Below are positions 55,211-63,961 of a stretch of 64,000 bases of DNA, piece by piece. The notes beneath the pieces are model-generated. The model saw only the letters and a program-made list of their open reading frames with translations. It had not been told where the DNA came from and did no database searches. A program made the translations under genes and the position numbers. Source of the DNA: Anaerolineaceae bacterium (GTDB lineage Bacteria; Chloroflexota; Anaerolineae; Aggregatilineales; Phototrophicaceae); the NCBI GenBank assembly GCA_016124855.1, contig WGMX01000009.1, positions 186,001 through 250,000 of the forward strand, given 5' to 3'. Each line of letters begins with the position of its first letter. Position 1 is the first letter of the stretch.

Positions 55211-55505
55211 CGAGGAAACAGCGGTCCTCTACCCGCAGTCTATCGCTGCCATCTAGTTCGGGGTCGCCATAGTTTTCAATGCGCGAGAGTATCGCACCAT
55301 TTGGGGATGTGTCAGCATTGGGTTGGGGTTGTACTTGTTTGACAACTTCATATACGCCATTTGCGATCCGCTTACTATCGGTTGAATAAACGCTGCTGTT
55401 CACAAATGTCCATAGGGCGAGCAGTACTAGGAAGAAAATCGGCGCGGCAGCCAGAAGGGTGCTGCGCTTAATGCTTAAAGCGAGGGGGCTTGTTTTCAAA
55501 AACAT
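55161..55505 (-). CDS. Small single-pass membrane protein
   Basis: A 114-residue protein with one membrane helix near the start (TLLAAAPIFFLVLLALWTFV) and an exterior part rich in polar residues (VKQVQPQPNADTSPNG). The ATG at 55505 has GGGAG eight bases before it, which supports a real gene. Its last 50 bases overlap the 3' end of the convergent glycosidase gene. No family recognised. Confidence 0.6.
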   Translation of the reverse strand: MFLKTSPLALSIKRSTLLAAAPIFFLVLLALWTFVNSSVYSTDSKRIANGVYEVVKQVQPQPNADTSPNGAILSRIENYGDPELDGSDRLRVEDRCFLVNEDIQPTLPERSQWN

Positions 55506-56208
55506 TATTTGCTCCCGTAAAAATAATACACACTGTTGATGTCTTGGTGCGAGCAATAAACTTCACGAGACAATGGTATGCGCCATGCCTATAATGAATG
55601 ATCGCTGCATTGCTGCCGATTGGATTTATAAACAATTCAACCGGATGATGAACAACAGTATAAAAGCTTTTTCGTAGGGAAGCATAGGACTACTGGCTTG
55701 TTTTTTGAAGCGATTTGTCATTGCAATGATTTTTCTCTGGATCGTTTTTCTAATCCAAATTGGTGCTGCTTATAATCGACCCAAAAATCCGCCCACCAAA
55801 GGTTTGAAAACTCGAACCATTTCGGCTTTACTGTACTGAACTTTTGTTCTACAATAAAAGAGTGTTTTTCTCTAAAAATCTCTGTATTTATTCTGAAAGT
55901 TCATATGCGAAGCGCTATACTCTCACTCTGTGAATCTCCGTGCCCTCTGTGTCTGTGCGAAGCCTCCTTTAGGACTGTGGTAAAAATTGTATTGCATTTA
56001 CGGCAGCGGCACACCCAAATTGCACAGCGGTGGCATTAGCCGGGCCATCCGCTGCAAAAGTGTCATTTCAGCGGCATCAGCCGCGCTTCCCGCTGCCATA
56101 AATTGTCGATTCAGCGCCAAGCTCCCTCAACTCCGCCTGTCATTTCAGCGGATTTACTGCACAAATTGCGAAACTTGTGCAGTAAATGTTGAAAGTCGCA
56201 AATTTCGT
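55506..56208. other. Large intergenic region with structured element and short repeats
   Basis: About 700 bases without a confident gene. It includes a GCTATACT word at 55914-55921 with no gene directly after it, a CTCTGTGTCTGTG low-complexity tract (about 55930-55965), structured element copy B (56021-56187), and an unconvincing 44-residue frame starting with TTG at 55705. The neighbouring genes are convergent or divergent. Confidence 0.5.
56021..56187 (+). repeat. Dispersed structured element, copy B
   Basis: A 167-nt relative of 18089-18266. Hairpin 1 pairs CAGCGGTGGC (56025-56034) with GCCA-T-CCGCTG (56044-56054) with one bulged T. Three spaced TGTCATTTCAGCG-like words follow (56061, 56104, 56139). 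The final stem pairs 56152-56164 with 56175-56187, 13 bp, perfect. Around the shared CTGCAC/GTGCAG core, five outer pairs differ from copy A but remain paired. It lies 22 bases before the stop of the SH3b-TP gene, in the opposite sense. Confidence 0.75.
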
Positions 56209-56970
56209 CTAACTTTTGGCCTTCGTAGCCGTTGCAGTCGGTGTCGGGGTTTTAGTCGCTGATGGTTTTGATGTGTTGGTCAGTTGGGTGCTCTGTGTTG
56301 GCGTCAAAACCTTTGTTGATGTAGCAGATGGCTTCGGTGTCTTGCTCGGCGGAACCGGTGTTGCAGACGGTTGGGGTGTAGAGGTTGGTGTTGGAGTTCG
56401 GGTTTTTGTCGCTGTCGGACTGTTGGTAACGGTAGGCGTATTGGTCGGTGTATCAGTCGGCGTGTTCGTTGGTGTTGGGCTGTTTGTCACTGTTGGCGTA
56501 AAGGTTGGTGTATTGGTGGGAGTGTTCGTTGGTGTCGATGTAGGCGTTGCGGTAGGCGTATTGGTCGGTGTGTTGGTTGGTGTCGCGGTCGGGGCATAAA
56601 AAGCCGTCAAATCAATCGACGGCAGCAGCTTTACATCACCATCAACATGCGAAATCGCGTCCGAAATCCAAGCCGTTTTGTTATCTTCAAGTTGCACTAA
56701 ATACCAGATTTGGCTTTTGTGGGTGGTTATTCCAAGTACGTTTAACCGCGTACTGCGGGGAACTTGTGCGACTTTTTCGGAATCGATTCGGGGTTCAGCC
56801 CGCAAATTAGCCAGCGCGACTTCTACGACCACTTGCAAATGCGAGGCCGTCAATGTAGCTTCGGCTTTTTGCCCGAACGCGATTGATGCTTCTTGTGGAA
56901 CAGTAAACAGGAACAATCCCAATAAACTTAGCGCGACAAATAATCCCGTAATCCAGTATCGTTTGGACAT
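56209..56970 (-). CDS. Exported SH3b protein with Thr/Pro-rich tail
   Basis: A 253-residue protein. The start ATG at 56970 has GGAAAG nine bases ahead; a longer frame to 57069 overlaps the next gene's coding and is rejected. A signal peptide ([18 protein letters not shown]) is followed by a bacterial SH3 domain (about 45-115: [13 protein letters not shown] ... [12 protein letters not shown] ... [13 protein letters not shown]) and then 140 residues of TPTNTP-type repeats and a basic end. The SH3b-then-TP order is the reverse of the 10960 protein. It could anchor to or probe the wall; that is inference. It follows the phosphoribosyltransferase gene by 44 bases. Confidence 0.82.
   Translation of the reverse strand: MSKRYWITGLFVALSLLGLFLFTVPQEASIAFGQKAEATLTASHLQVVVEVALANLRAEPRIDSEKVAQVPRSTRLNVLGITTHKSQIWYLVQLEDNKTAWISDAISHVDGDVKLLPSIDLTAFYAPTATPTNTPTNTPTATPTSTPTNTPTNTPTFTPTVTNSPTPTNTPTDTPTNTPTVTNSPTATKTRTPTPTSTPQPSATPVPPSKTPKPSATSTKVLTPTQSTQLTNTSKPSATKTPTPTATATKAKS
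56260..56600 (-). repeat. Tandem TP-coding repeat
   Basis: Repeated 6- and 12-base units (GTTGGTGT, TTGGTCGGTGT on the plus strand) that encode the TPTNTPT-style tail of the SH3b-TP protein. Open throughout; likely to vary in copy number between strains. Confidence 0.7.
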
Positions 56971-57014
56971 TGTGTGCTGCTTTCCATGTTGCACAAAAAT
57001 AAAAGCGACGCAGT

Positions 57015-57575
57015 TTATTTTCCGTCTACCCACACGGGTAGATGCCCCAGCGCGATAATATTTGACCACGTTGCGCGGTCGCCTTCAGTGAAGATGGCCG
57101 CTTCAGCTACGATTTCCGCGCCAGCTTTACCCATTATCAGGCGCATACCTTGCAGCGTGCTTCCAGTGGAAATGACATCGTCCACCAATGCAACCCGTTT
57201 GCCCTTAATCATTTCGCGATCTTTTTCATCAAGATATAAAGTTTGTGGCTCACCCGTTGTAATACTCAACGTTTCGGAGCGCAGCGCATCCCCCATATAC
57301 GGCTTGAGCGACTTCCTTAGTACGACATACGGACGGTTGCCCATCTTTTGAGAAACCGCGTGTGCCAATGGAATACTTTTGGCTTCTGCTGTCACCAGTA
57401 TGTCGGGTTTCTGAGCGAGAATGAGCGGTGTTAATTCCTTGCTTGCCGCCTCCACAAATTCGGTATCGCCTAGAATATTCAAGATAGCAATTTGTACGCC
57501 CGGCTGAATTTCGAATTTTCGTAGTTCACGCTTAACACCTGCGACTTCGACGGGGAACGTTTCGTATGAAGTCAT
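57015..57575 (-). CDS. Phosphoribosyltransferase, adenine/xanthine type
   Basis: A 186-residue type I PRTase. The PRPP-binding loop is [17 protein letters not shown] (about 120-136), and [20 protein letters not shown] matches the fold of adenine and xanthine PRTases (a Glu-Ala-Lys hood). It salvages a free base by adding ribose-5-phosphate from PRPP; the exact base is not set by sequence. Start ATG with GAGGA upstream. It lies 31 bases after the vWA-FHA gene and 44 before the SH3b gene. Confidence 0.85.
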   Translation of the reverse strand: MTSYETFPVEVAGVKRELRKFEIQPGVQIAILNILGDTEFVEAASKELTPLILAQKPDILVTAEAKSIPLAHAVSQKMGNRPYVVLRKSLKPYMGDALRSETLSITTGEPQTLYLDEKDREMIKGKRVALVDDVISTGSTLQGMRLIMGKAGAEIVAEAAIFTEGDRATWSNIIALGHLPVWVDGK

Positions 57576-57606
57576 GCTTGTTTTCCTCTGATGTAGTTAC
57601 AAGAAT

Positions 57607-59211
57607 TCAATCGTGGTCGTGGAAGATGATTTGTTCATGCCCCACACGCACAATATCGCCAACACTTAACATATGCGGTTCACTTATGCGAACTTCGTTG
57701 ACATAAGTGCCGTTTGTACTGCCCAAATCTTCGATTACCAGCCGGTCATTTTCGCGTTTAATCTGGCAGTGAAATCGGGAGACATTTTTGGCTTCCAGAA
57801 TGATTTCGTTTTGCGGCGCGCGTCCCATACGAATCAATTCACCATTGAGGGGCATCGTTTGTTCGCGCCATGTGATAGCGATTGGCGTGACTCCCGGCTT
57901 TTGTTCTTCTTGGGGGGATCTAAGAAGCCGCTCGACCTCCCGCGAACGCAGCGATTGGGTGCTTTCATGCCGGTCAGTCATGGTGTAAATGGCTTGCGTC
58001 GCCATCATCTTGCGGCTGCGGCTGTCGTAGAATTCATCCCCGCGCTGCATCTCAGTCGCCTGCTGCAGCAGGACTTCATGTTCTTCCACCAATTCCTTGT
58101 GCAAGATTTGCGAGTCTTCAATGGCGTTAGCTGCCAGTTTCAAGATTTGTGATGCTCGGTCGTACTCGCCTTTGTCGGCTGCTGCAACTGCATCGCGCCT
58201 TGCCCGTGCGGCCTGTAACAGCAGAACACTTCGCCGGACTTCTTGGTTGCCTTTATCGTCTGCTTCTTCTTGGGTCACATTGACCACAATCGGCATATCG
58301 AGCACCTGATGTTGGCTGCCGTCATTGTTAATCTCGTCGTATTCAAAGTGAAGCCGTGCAATTTCACATTCGCCTAGTTCACTCAATGCGGGAATCGATA
58401 ACTCCAGCAGCAGGGTTTTAACCTCATTACCATAAATATCGCCCATGCTAAATGTAACACGCCTGCCGTCAGTATGCATATTGTAGGCGTTAAGCTGGTT
58501 AACCGTCGAAATATGCGCGGTCATCTCAACACTGACGGTCAAGTTTTGACCGACGACATTCAACAAATCTCTCAGTTCTTCTTTGAAAATGGTTGGGGCG
58601 ACTTCCGGACTTTCAATGAAATAAAACGCGCCGCCGCCCGCATCAGCCATTGCGATCAACAAATCTTCATTGAAATCCGTTCCAAGCCCCATGGTAGTGG
58701 TAATTATGTTTGCTTGTCGTTTTTGTCGTGCAAGAGCAACCAGTTGATCCGCATTTGTTACGCCTCTGTTTGCCAGTCCATCCGTCATCAATATGACGCG
58801 GTTAAGGCTTTCAGAGCTGAAACCATCTTCAACCCATTTGCACCCTTCTAACCAACCGCCGCTGAGGTTTGTCATGCCACTGGCTTTAATTTGGTTTAGC
58901 CGTTGGTTAATAGCATCTTTGTGCGAAACTTGTGCCGGAGGAATGAGCGTGGTTACTTGCTCGTTATAGAGCACAACCGAGAGGGTATCACTCGCGCTCA
59001 GATGTTGCACGAGAAATTGAGCAGCTTGGCGCGTATAGTCCAGCTTGTTGCCGGCCATAGACCCGCTGCGGTCGAGCACCAGACTAATATTCAATGGGCG
59101 GCGCGAATGAGTGTTGAGTGTTCCACTGGAAACCAACCGCGCCATCAAATATAGTTTTTGTGGGCGCTCAACGGTTAGTACATCATAATCGAGCGCAAAA
59201 TCCGCTTTCAT
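57607..59211 (-). CDS. vWA-FHA protein
   Basis: A 534-residue soluble protein. The von Willebrand A domain (about 40-230) has an intact metal site DRSGSMAG with GMTNLSGG and LMTDGLANRG. A helical linker with coiled-coil character follows (about 330-420), then a C-terminal FHA domain (about 440-530: RMGRAPQNEIIL, VSRFHCQI, DLGSTNGTYVNEV). The vWA part may bind a protein by metal bridging and the FHA part reads phosphothreonine, so it may be a kinase-dependent scaffold. It starts at ATG with no upstream gene within 138 bases and heads the PRTase/SH3b run. Confidence 0.92.
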   Translation of the reverse strand: MKADFALDYDVLTVERPQKLYLMARLVSSGTLNTHSRRPLNISLVLDRSGSMAGNKLDYTRQAAQFLVQHLSASDTLSVVLYNEQVTTLIPPAQVSHKDAINQRLNQIKASGMTNLSGGWLEGCKWVEDGFSSESLNRVILMTDGLANRGVTNADQLVALARQKRQANIITTTMGLGTDFNEDLLIAMADAGGGAFYFIESPEVAPTIFKEELRDLLNVVGQNLTVSVEMTAHISTVNQLNAYNMHTDGRRVTFSMGDIYGNEVKTLLLELSIPALSELGECEIARLHFEYDEINNDGSQHQVLDMPIVVNVTQEEADDKGNQEVRRSVLLLQAARARRDAVAAADKGEYDRASQILKLAANAIEDSQILHKELVEEHEVLLQQATEMQRGDEFYDSRSRKMMATQAIYTMTDRHESTQSLRSREVERLLRSPQEEQKPGVTPIAITWREQTMPLNGELIRMGRAPQNEIILEAKNVSRFHCQIKRENDRLVIEDLGSTNGTYVNEVRISEPHMLSVGDIVRVGHEQIIFHDHD

Positions 59212-59349
59212 GCAGATAAAATCCCGTTCGTTTGTTGCATATTACGTCTTGTATTGTAATCTATTCCTGTATCATGTCTACATCATCAAAACCGATTTTC
59301 AGGTTTTTAACAATTCGCAATATGCATAACACAAATTATGAACGACGGT

Positions 59350-60054
59350 TTACTGCACTTCGGGTACAACGCCATGCACAAGGGTACCATCAACCAATGT
59401 AAGCACGCGGTCGGTTTGCTGTGCAATGTTGGCATCGTGTGTCACAATAACCACAGTCGTTCCTGATTTTTCTCTTATATCACGTAATGCTTGCATGACC
59501 ATTGCGCCGGATTCCGTATCAAGGTTTCCGGTCGGTTCATCGGCCAGTAATAGCGGCGGATTATTAGCCAAAGCGCGCGCAATGGCCACACGCTGCTGCT
59601 GCCCGCCTGAAAGCTCCGAAGGGCGATGACGCAGCCGTTCGCCGAGTCCTAAAGTCGTCAGTAATTCCTTAGCCCGTTTATCAGGATTAAACTGAGGTTT
59701 ACGCGCGAATTGTATGGGCAGGGCAACATTTTCCAACGCGGTTAATGTGGGGATCAAATTGAAGAACTGAAAGATGAACCCAATCTTTTCATTTCGGATT
59801 TCGGTCAGCCGATCTTCGCTCATGTGGCTGATTTCGACCCCGTCAATTTCAATGGTTCCGCGTGTTGGAGTATCCAACCCACCGATTAACCCCAGTAATG
59901 TGCTTTTTCCGCTGCCAGATGGGCCGATAATCCCCACAATTTCGCCAGCATAGATTTCCATGTCCACACCGCGCAGCGCATGAACAGTATAATTGCCCAG
60001 CGGCAATTCTTTAACGACACCTTGTGTGCGAATTACGGTTCGTGTTGATGCCAT
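59350..60054 (-). CDS. ABC transporter ATPase, LolD/MacB type, without a nearby permease
   Basis: A 234-residue ATPase of the LolD/MacB/FtsE class. Walker A is IGPSGSGKSTLL, the signature is LSGGQQQRVAIARAL, Walker B is LLLADEPTGNLD and the H-loop is VTHDAN. This class usually pairs with a FtsX-like permease gene; none is next to it. It is divergent from the DoxX-like gene. The ATPase may serve a permease elsewhere in the genome. Start ATG with GGAG upstream. Confidence 0.92.
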   Translation of the reverse strand: MASTRTVIRTQGVVKELPLGNYTVHALRGVDMEIYAGEIVGIIGPSGSGKSTLLGLIGGLDTPTRGTIEIDGVEISHMSEDRLTEIRNEKIGFIFQFFNLIPTLTALENVALPIQFARKPQFNPDKRAKELLTTLGLGERLRHRPSELSGGQQQRVAIARALANNPPLLLADEPTGNLDTESGAMVMQALRDIREKSGTTVVIVTHDANIAQQTDRVLTLVDGTLVHGVVPEVQ

Positions 60055-60249
60055 GCGTCTATTGTCTCCTATGTTTCCTCAAATGACTTCTGTTATTTGT
60101 ACGCACCGCGCGTGTGAGAGTTGCACATTATAGATGGATAATGACTCGCAATTCAATCCTGCCTCTCATTTGGTTTTCATATTTGATTGTTACATTATTC
60201 ACAATACAAGAAATCGGTTTTGTAACAAACTAATGGAAAAGAGGGCAAA

Positions 60250-60756
60250 TTGGACGAACAACTGTCACTAAACACCCGCTTCGAAAATGTGGATCGTCAC
60301 ATTACGGGCTGGATGGCAAAAAATGGTGTCACACTTTTAAGAATAAGTGTCGGCATTGTTTTCCTCTGGTTTGGTGTGTTGAAATTCATACCGGGTCTTA
60401 GCCCTGCTGACGAATTAGCAACCCGCACGATCTCTGTGCTCACTCTGGGTATTGTCCCGCCTGATATTTCTCGTCCCGTCTTGGCCGCTTGGGAGTGTTT
60501 GATTGGACTTGGACTGCTCAGTGGACGTTTCCTACGTGCCACGCTGCTGCTTTTGTTCGTTCAAATGATGGGAACAGTCACGCCGCTTGTCTTGTTTCCG
60601 AACGAAACTTGGACGCATTTTCCCATTGTTCCAACCTTGGAAGGGCAGTACATCCTCAAAAACATGGTTTTGATTACAGCGGCGATTGTCATTGGAGCGA
60701 CAGTTCGAGGTGGCAAACTAATTGATGATCCTGCTTTATTGACAGGCCAGAATTGA
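60250..60756 (+). CDS. DoxX-like membrane protein
   Basis: A 168-residue membrane protein with four helices, resembling the DoxX/DUF417 family: the first helix VTLLRISVGIVFLWFGVLKF with a conserved Gly/Lys, then PPDISRPVLAAWECLIGLGL and a last helix NMVLITAAIVIGATVR. Some DoxX proteins belong to thiosulfate:quinone oxidoreductases; others respond to oxidative stress. The start is TTG with GAGGG four bases before it, since no ATG lies close. It is alone between two divergent transcription units. Confidence 0.78.
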   Translation: MDEQLSLNTRFENVDRHITGWMAKNGVTLLRISVGIVFLWFGVLKFIPGLSPADELATRTISVLTLGIVPPDISRPVLAAWECLIGLGLLSGRFLRATLLLLFVQMMGTVTPLVLFPNETWTHFPIVPTLEGQYILKNMVLITAAIVIGATVRGGKLIDDPALLTGQN

Positions 60757-60801
60757 CCGGACGCAGCATATTTAGAGAGGATATTTCAGGAGAGGATTTC
60801 T

Positions 60802-61230
60802 TTATGTTGTGTGCGGGGTCTGTTCACGCAGTGTGACAAATGCCGACAAAATATCGGAGCGCGTCACAATGCCGACCAGTGTTTCATCTCGCATCACCGG
60901 CAGACAGCTAATCCGTCGAGAAAGCATGAGCTTTGCCGCATCCTCAGCATTTGCTTCTGGTGCAATGACCACGGGTGCGGCACTCATAATCATCCGTGCA
61001 TATAGATGGTTGACCAGTTCCTCGTCTTGCCACCGCTCGCGCATAATATAGGGCGAATTCATTGCTAAACGACAGTCGCGGTCACTAATGATGCCGATGA
61101 GATGATTTTCGGTGTTTAGTACCGGTAGGTGATGGCAGCCGATTTGCTCCATAATATTAAGCACTTCTCGTAACGTGCTGTGCAACCGAACTGTTGCCGG
61201 ACGTTCAGTCATGATGTCAGATACATTCAT
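60802..61230 (-). CDS. CBS-pair protein
   Basis: A 142-residue protein made of two CBS domains (about 5-60 and 80-135): IMTERPATVRLHSTLREVLN, then IGIISDRDCR, PEANAEDAAKLML and LVGIVTRSDILSA. CBS pairs bind adenosine nucleotides and usually regulate a partner. The frame extends to 61293; the ATG at 61230 gives a normal start for the family. It is in the same direction as the next CBS gene, suggesting a shared regulon. Confidence 0.9.
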   Translation of the reverse strand: MNVSDIMTERPATVRLHSTLREVLNIMEQIGCHHLPVLNTENHLIGIISDRDCRLAMNSPYIMRERWQDEELVNHLYARMIMSAAPVVIAPEANAEDAAKLMLSRRISCLPVMRDETLVGIVTRSDILSAFVTLREQTPHTT

Positions 61231-61394
61231 GTCACTTCTACCTCTATAACTGTTAGATTCGGTGTTCCAGAAATGCATCCCAGCAGTATTCAAACATCCA
61301 GCTATTAACTAAGCATCCCTGTATTTCTGTCTTTTGTCTCATTCAATAAACGCATTTTCAGAGCTTGAACGCGCGTAATTATTGAACATGGTTT

Positions 61395-61832
61395 TTACGA
61401 AGCTTCTCCAATTCCTAGCCGCACCACCATTCTGAAAATGTCTGACTCAGTAATGATTCCGACCATTTTTCCTGATTCATCAACGACGGGTATTCCGCTG
61501 ATCTTGTGATCCAACATAAGCTTTGCAGCCTCAAAAATTGTCTTGTCAGGATTTATGACAATGACTTCATGGCTCATAATTTTACCGACTGTCAGCTGCG
61601 ACCATAAATAATTAAGCTCCCAAATGCTAAGCGTTGTTGCATCGGAAGGATTTGCTTCTCGCACATCTCCAATAGTCAAGATACCCACCAACCGATCTTG
61701 TTGATCGACCACAGGCAAGCGGCGTATGTGATTTTCTTTCATAATGGAATGCGCATGACTTATGGCCGCTTCAGGGGTTATGGTCAATACGGGGCTGGTC
61801 ATCCATTCTCGAATTGTGGTTTTGTCGAGCAT
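61395..61832 (-). CDS. CBS-pair protein, paralog
   Basis: A 145-residue CBS-pair protein: WMTSPVLTITPEAAISHAHS, LVGILTIGDVREANP, then VGKIMSHEVIVINPDKTIFE and MVGIITESDIFRMVV. The two CBS genes differ in the loop between the repeats. They lie next to a DevS-like kinase; in mycobacteria a CBS protein (Hrp1) belongs to the DosR regulon. That parallel is suggestive only. Start ATG with GAGAGG upstream. Confidence 0.9.
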   Translation of the reverse strand: MLDKTTIREWMTSPVLTITPEAAISHAHSIMKENHIRRLPVVDQQDRLVGILTIGDVREANPSDATTLSIWELNYLWSQLTVGKIMSHEVIVINPDKTIFEAAKLMLDHKISGIPVVDESGKMVGIITESDIFRMVVRLGIGEAS

Positions 61833-61900
61833 GATTTCACCTCTCTAGACAATAGTTCGGTTAGCTCTCGACATCGATGTATTGGTGTTCGGGACAGTAA

Positions 61901-61931
61901 ATTCTCCAATTACAAAAGCAAATTGGAGAAT
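61901..61931. promoter_or_regulatory. Perfect 11-bp inverted repeat upstream of the CBS gene
   Basis: ATTCTCCAATT and AATTGGAGAAT are exactly complementary around a 9-base loop. It lies 69 bases before the CBS ATG and 119 bases beyond the kinase stop. There is a short T tract only, so an operator or processing hairpin is as likely as a terminator. Confidence 0.5.
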
Positions 61932-62050
61932 AAATCCCCGGCGAGCTAAATATTTATCATGCTCTTACGATACACTCTATTAGTGGCTAATACCTACTGC
62001 CAAACATAACGCCTTTGGTATGACGGATGTACGACACGACACTCAAGAAA

Positions 62051-63205
62051 TCAATGCGCGCGGATGGGCATCGTAATGGTTAAACGTGTTCCTGTTTCGG
62101 GTGTCGATAGAACGTTGACATGCCCGCTCAAAAGTGCCGCTCGCTGCTGTAAGTTGCGCAAACCCAATCCCTCATCATGGGTCAGTTTAGAGACATCGAA
62201 TCCGCGTCCGTTGTCTTCTACCACAATGATGAATTCATGCCGGATTTGTTCAGCACGAATCGTGATAAGTGTGGCCTCGGCATGGCGGATGGCGTTGCTG
62301 ATTGCTTCATTGGCCATCTGACAAATTGCTTCGAATACAGCGGGGGTGAAGGGCGGCCTAATATCCGGTGCCTCTAATACCACTTTTAAGTCGTCAGGGG
62401 TGTATAACCGGCTTAGAACGTCCAGTAAAGTGACTCGGACACTTTTGCCGACTTGGTTGCCACCATTTAAGTTCATGATGAAACGCCGGATGTCCTCGAT
62501 TACGTCGTTAAGGTTATTAATCGCGTCAGCGAGTTCCGATTCGGACGCGCCGCCTGACAGGCGCATCAAATCGAGGTGCATTCCTATGCCATAAAGGGAT
62601 TGGATGATGCCGTCATGCAAATCCATAGCGATACGTTCGCGGTCTACCAGTAAAGCGAGGCGGCTTTGCTGTTCATTCAATTGTGAACTCGCAATGGCAA
62701 CTGCGGCATAGCCGGCGAGCGTTTCCAAAATCCATTCATCTTCTTCATCAAAGGGTAAATTGTCGCGGCGGTCACACAAATAAAACGTGCCGAAAAGCTG
62801 CTGCCCAATTTGAATCGGCACACCCAGTAAGCTCGTCATGCTCGGATGCGCCGCACAGAACCCTATGGATCGGGGATCGGTCTGCATTTTGGATAAGCGA
62901 ATGCTTTTTCTCTCCTGCATGATCGCGCCGATTAATCCGCCCCCACGCGGGAGATGAGTCAAATGAGCTGCCTGTTCGGGTGTCAATCCCGCGACTTTGA
63001 AAAAGCGAAGCCCACCTTTGCCATCGGGTATACCTAAAGCCGCATATTGGGCATTGACCAGTTGTAAAGATACCTGCGCAATGCGTTCGAGAACGGTTTC
63101 AAGCTTATCGGCTTCTGCCGCGTACATTACTGCCGATGCAATTTCCTTAAGTTGCGTTAAAATGACAGATGTATCGCGTTTTTCTGGATAGATGTCACTT
63201 CCCAT
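62051..63205 (-). CDS. DevS/NarX-type histidine kinase with GAF domain
   Basis: A 384-residue cytosolic kinase. The GAF domain (about 20-175) carries LPRGGGLIGAIMQ and HPSMTSLLGVPI, close to DevS/DosT-type GAF domains; I cannot confirm a heme ligand. A HisKA_3 domain has the phosphoacceptor His in RIAMDLHDGIIQSLYGIG, followed by the HATPase with MANEAISNAIRHAEA, DNGRGFD and GLGLRNLQQRAALLSG. The partner regulator starts 85 bases away on the other strand. The frame extends to 63271, but only 18 bases would then separate the divergent genes; the ATG at 63205 is preferred. Confidence 0.88.
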   Translation of the reverse strand: MGSDIYPEKRDTSVILTQLKEIASAVMYAAEADKLETVLERIAQVSLQLVNAQYAALGIPDGKGGLRFFKVAGLTPEQAAHLTHLPRGGGLIGAIMQERKSIRLSKMQTDPRSIGFCAAHPSMTSLLGVPIQIGQQLFGTFYLCDRRDNLPFDEEDEWILETLAGYAAVAIASSQLNEQQSRLALLVDRERIAMDLHDGIIQSLYGIGMHLDLMRLSGGASESELADAINNLNDVIEDIRRFIMNLNGGNQVGKSVRVTLLDVLSRLYTPDDLKVVLEAPDIRPPFTPAVFEAICQMANEAISNAIRHAEATLITIRAEQIRHEFIIVVEDNGRGFDVSKLTHDEGLGLRNLQQRAALLSGHVNVLSTPETGTRLTITMPIRAH

Positions 63206-63289
63206 AGTGTATTGATATCCATATAGTAAGAATAGTGTCTCTATTCTAACCTTGAAATTTGGCTTTAGCATGTGTGAGGAAAAGGTTGC

Positions 63290-63961
63290 ATGACCAATCC
63301 GGTAAATATTCTAATCGCAGACGATCATTCGGTAGTACGGGCGGGACTTCGCGCTTTATTGGAGCGCCAAGGACGTTTTCGTGTTATTGCCGAAGCCAGT
63401 ACCGGAGAAGAAGCCATCGCTAAGGCACAGGAACTTCGACCTGATGTTGCAGTCTTGGACGTTCGGATGCCCGGCGTTTCCGGAATTGAGGCGTGCCGCC
63501 AAATCGTTACATCTGTTCCCACCTGCCGAGTCATCATTCTCACATCTTACGCAGAAGATGAATTGTTATTTGCGGCAATACAAGCTGGAGCATCGGGTTA
63601 TGTCTTGAAGCGAATCGGTGACAATGAACTGGTGCTAGCGGTTGACCGCGTCAGTCGTGGTGAAGGGATGCTTGATCCCTCGATGACAGCGGCGGTGTTT
63701 ACGGAAATGCGGAAAGCGGGCGAAGCCAATAATGCGGCTGCTTTTTCTGCGCTTACCGCACAAGAATTGATCGTACTGGCATTGGTTGCCGATGGCCTCA
63801 CCAACCGACAAATTGCGATGAAGATGTACTTGGGGGAAGGCACAGTTCGCAATTACGTGAGTAGTGTTTTGTCGAAGATCAATGTCGCAAATCGTGCTGA
63901 AGCAGCTGGTTACGCCGTCAAACATAACATACGCGAATTGGTGCCACCAACTGACAATTAG
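63290..63961 (+). CDS. NarL/FixJ-type response regulator (DevR-like)
   Basis: A 223-residue regulator. The receiver (5-120) has the Asp pair ADDHSVVRAGLRALL, the phosphoacceptor Asp in VAVLDVRMPGVSG and the Lys in VLKRIGDNE. The C-terminal LuxR/GerE domain (about 155-215) has LTAQELIVLALVADGLTNRQ and GTVRNYVSSVLSKINVANR. It pairs with the divergent kinase at 62051. Start ATG follows AGGAAAAGG. In mycobacteria the matching pair controls hypoxia genes; the CBS genes here would be candidate targets. Confidence 0.94.
   Translation: MTNPVNILIADDHSVVRAGLRALLERQGRFRVIAEASTGEEAIAKAQELRPDVAVLDVRMPGVSGIEACRQIVTSVPTCRVIILTSYAEDELLFAAIQAGASGYVLKRIGDNELVLAVDRVSRGEGMLDPSMTAAVFTEMRKAGEANNAAAFSALTAQELIVLALVADGLTNRQIAMKMYLGEGTVRNYVSSVLSKINVANRAEAAGYAVKHNIRELVPPTDN

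Noticed and set aside
55705..55839. A 44-residue TTG-initiated single-helix ORF
   Set aside because: It has a plausible membrane helix, but it lies in a repeat-rich gap, starts with TTG and has no downstream terminator. Not enough support to call.
56260..56600. CRISPR-like array in the SH3b gene
   Set aside because: Same reasoning: the repeat unit varies by codon and stays in the open frame of the SH3b-TP protein.
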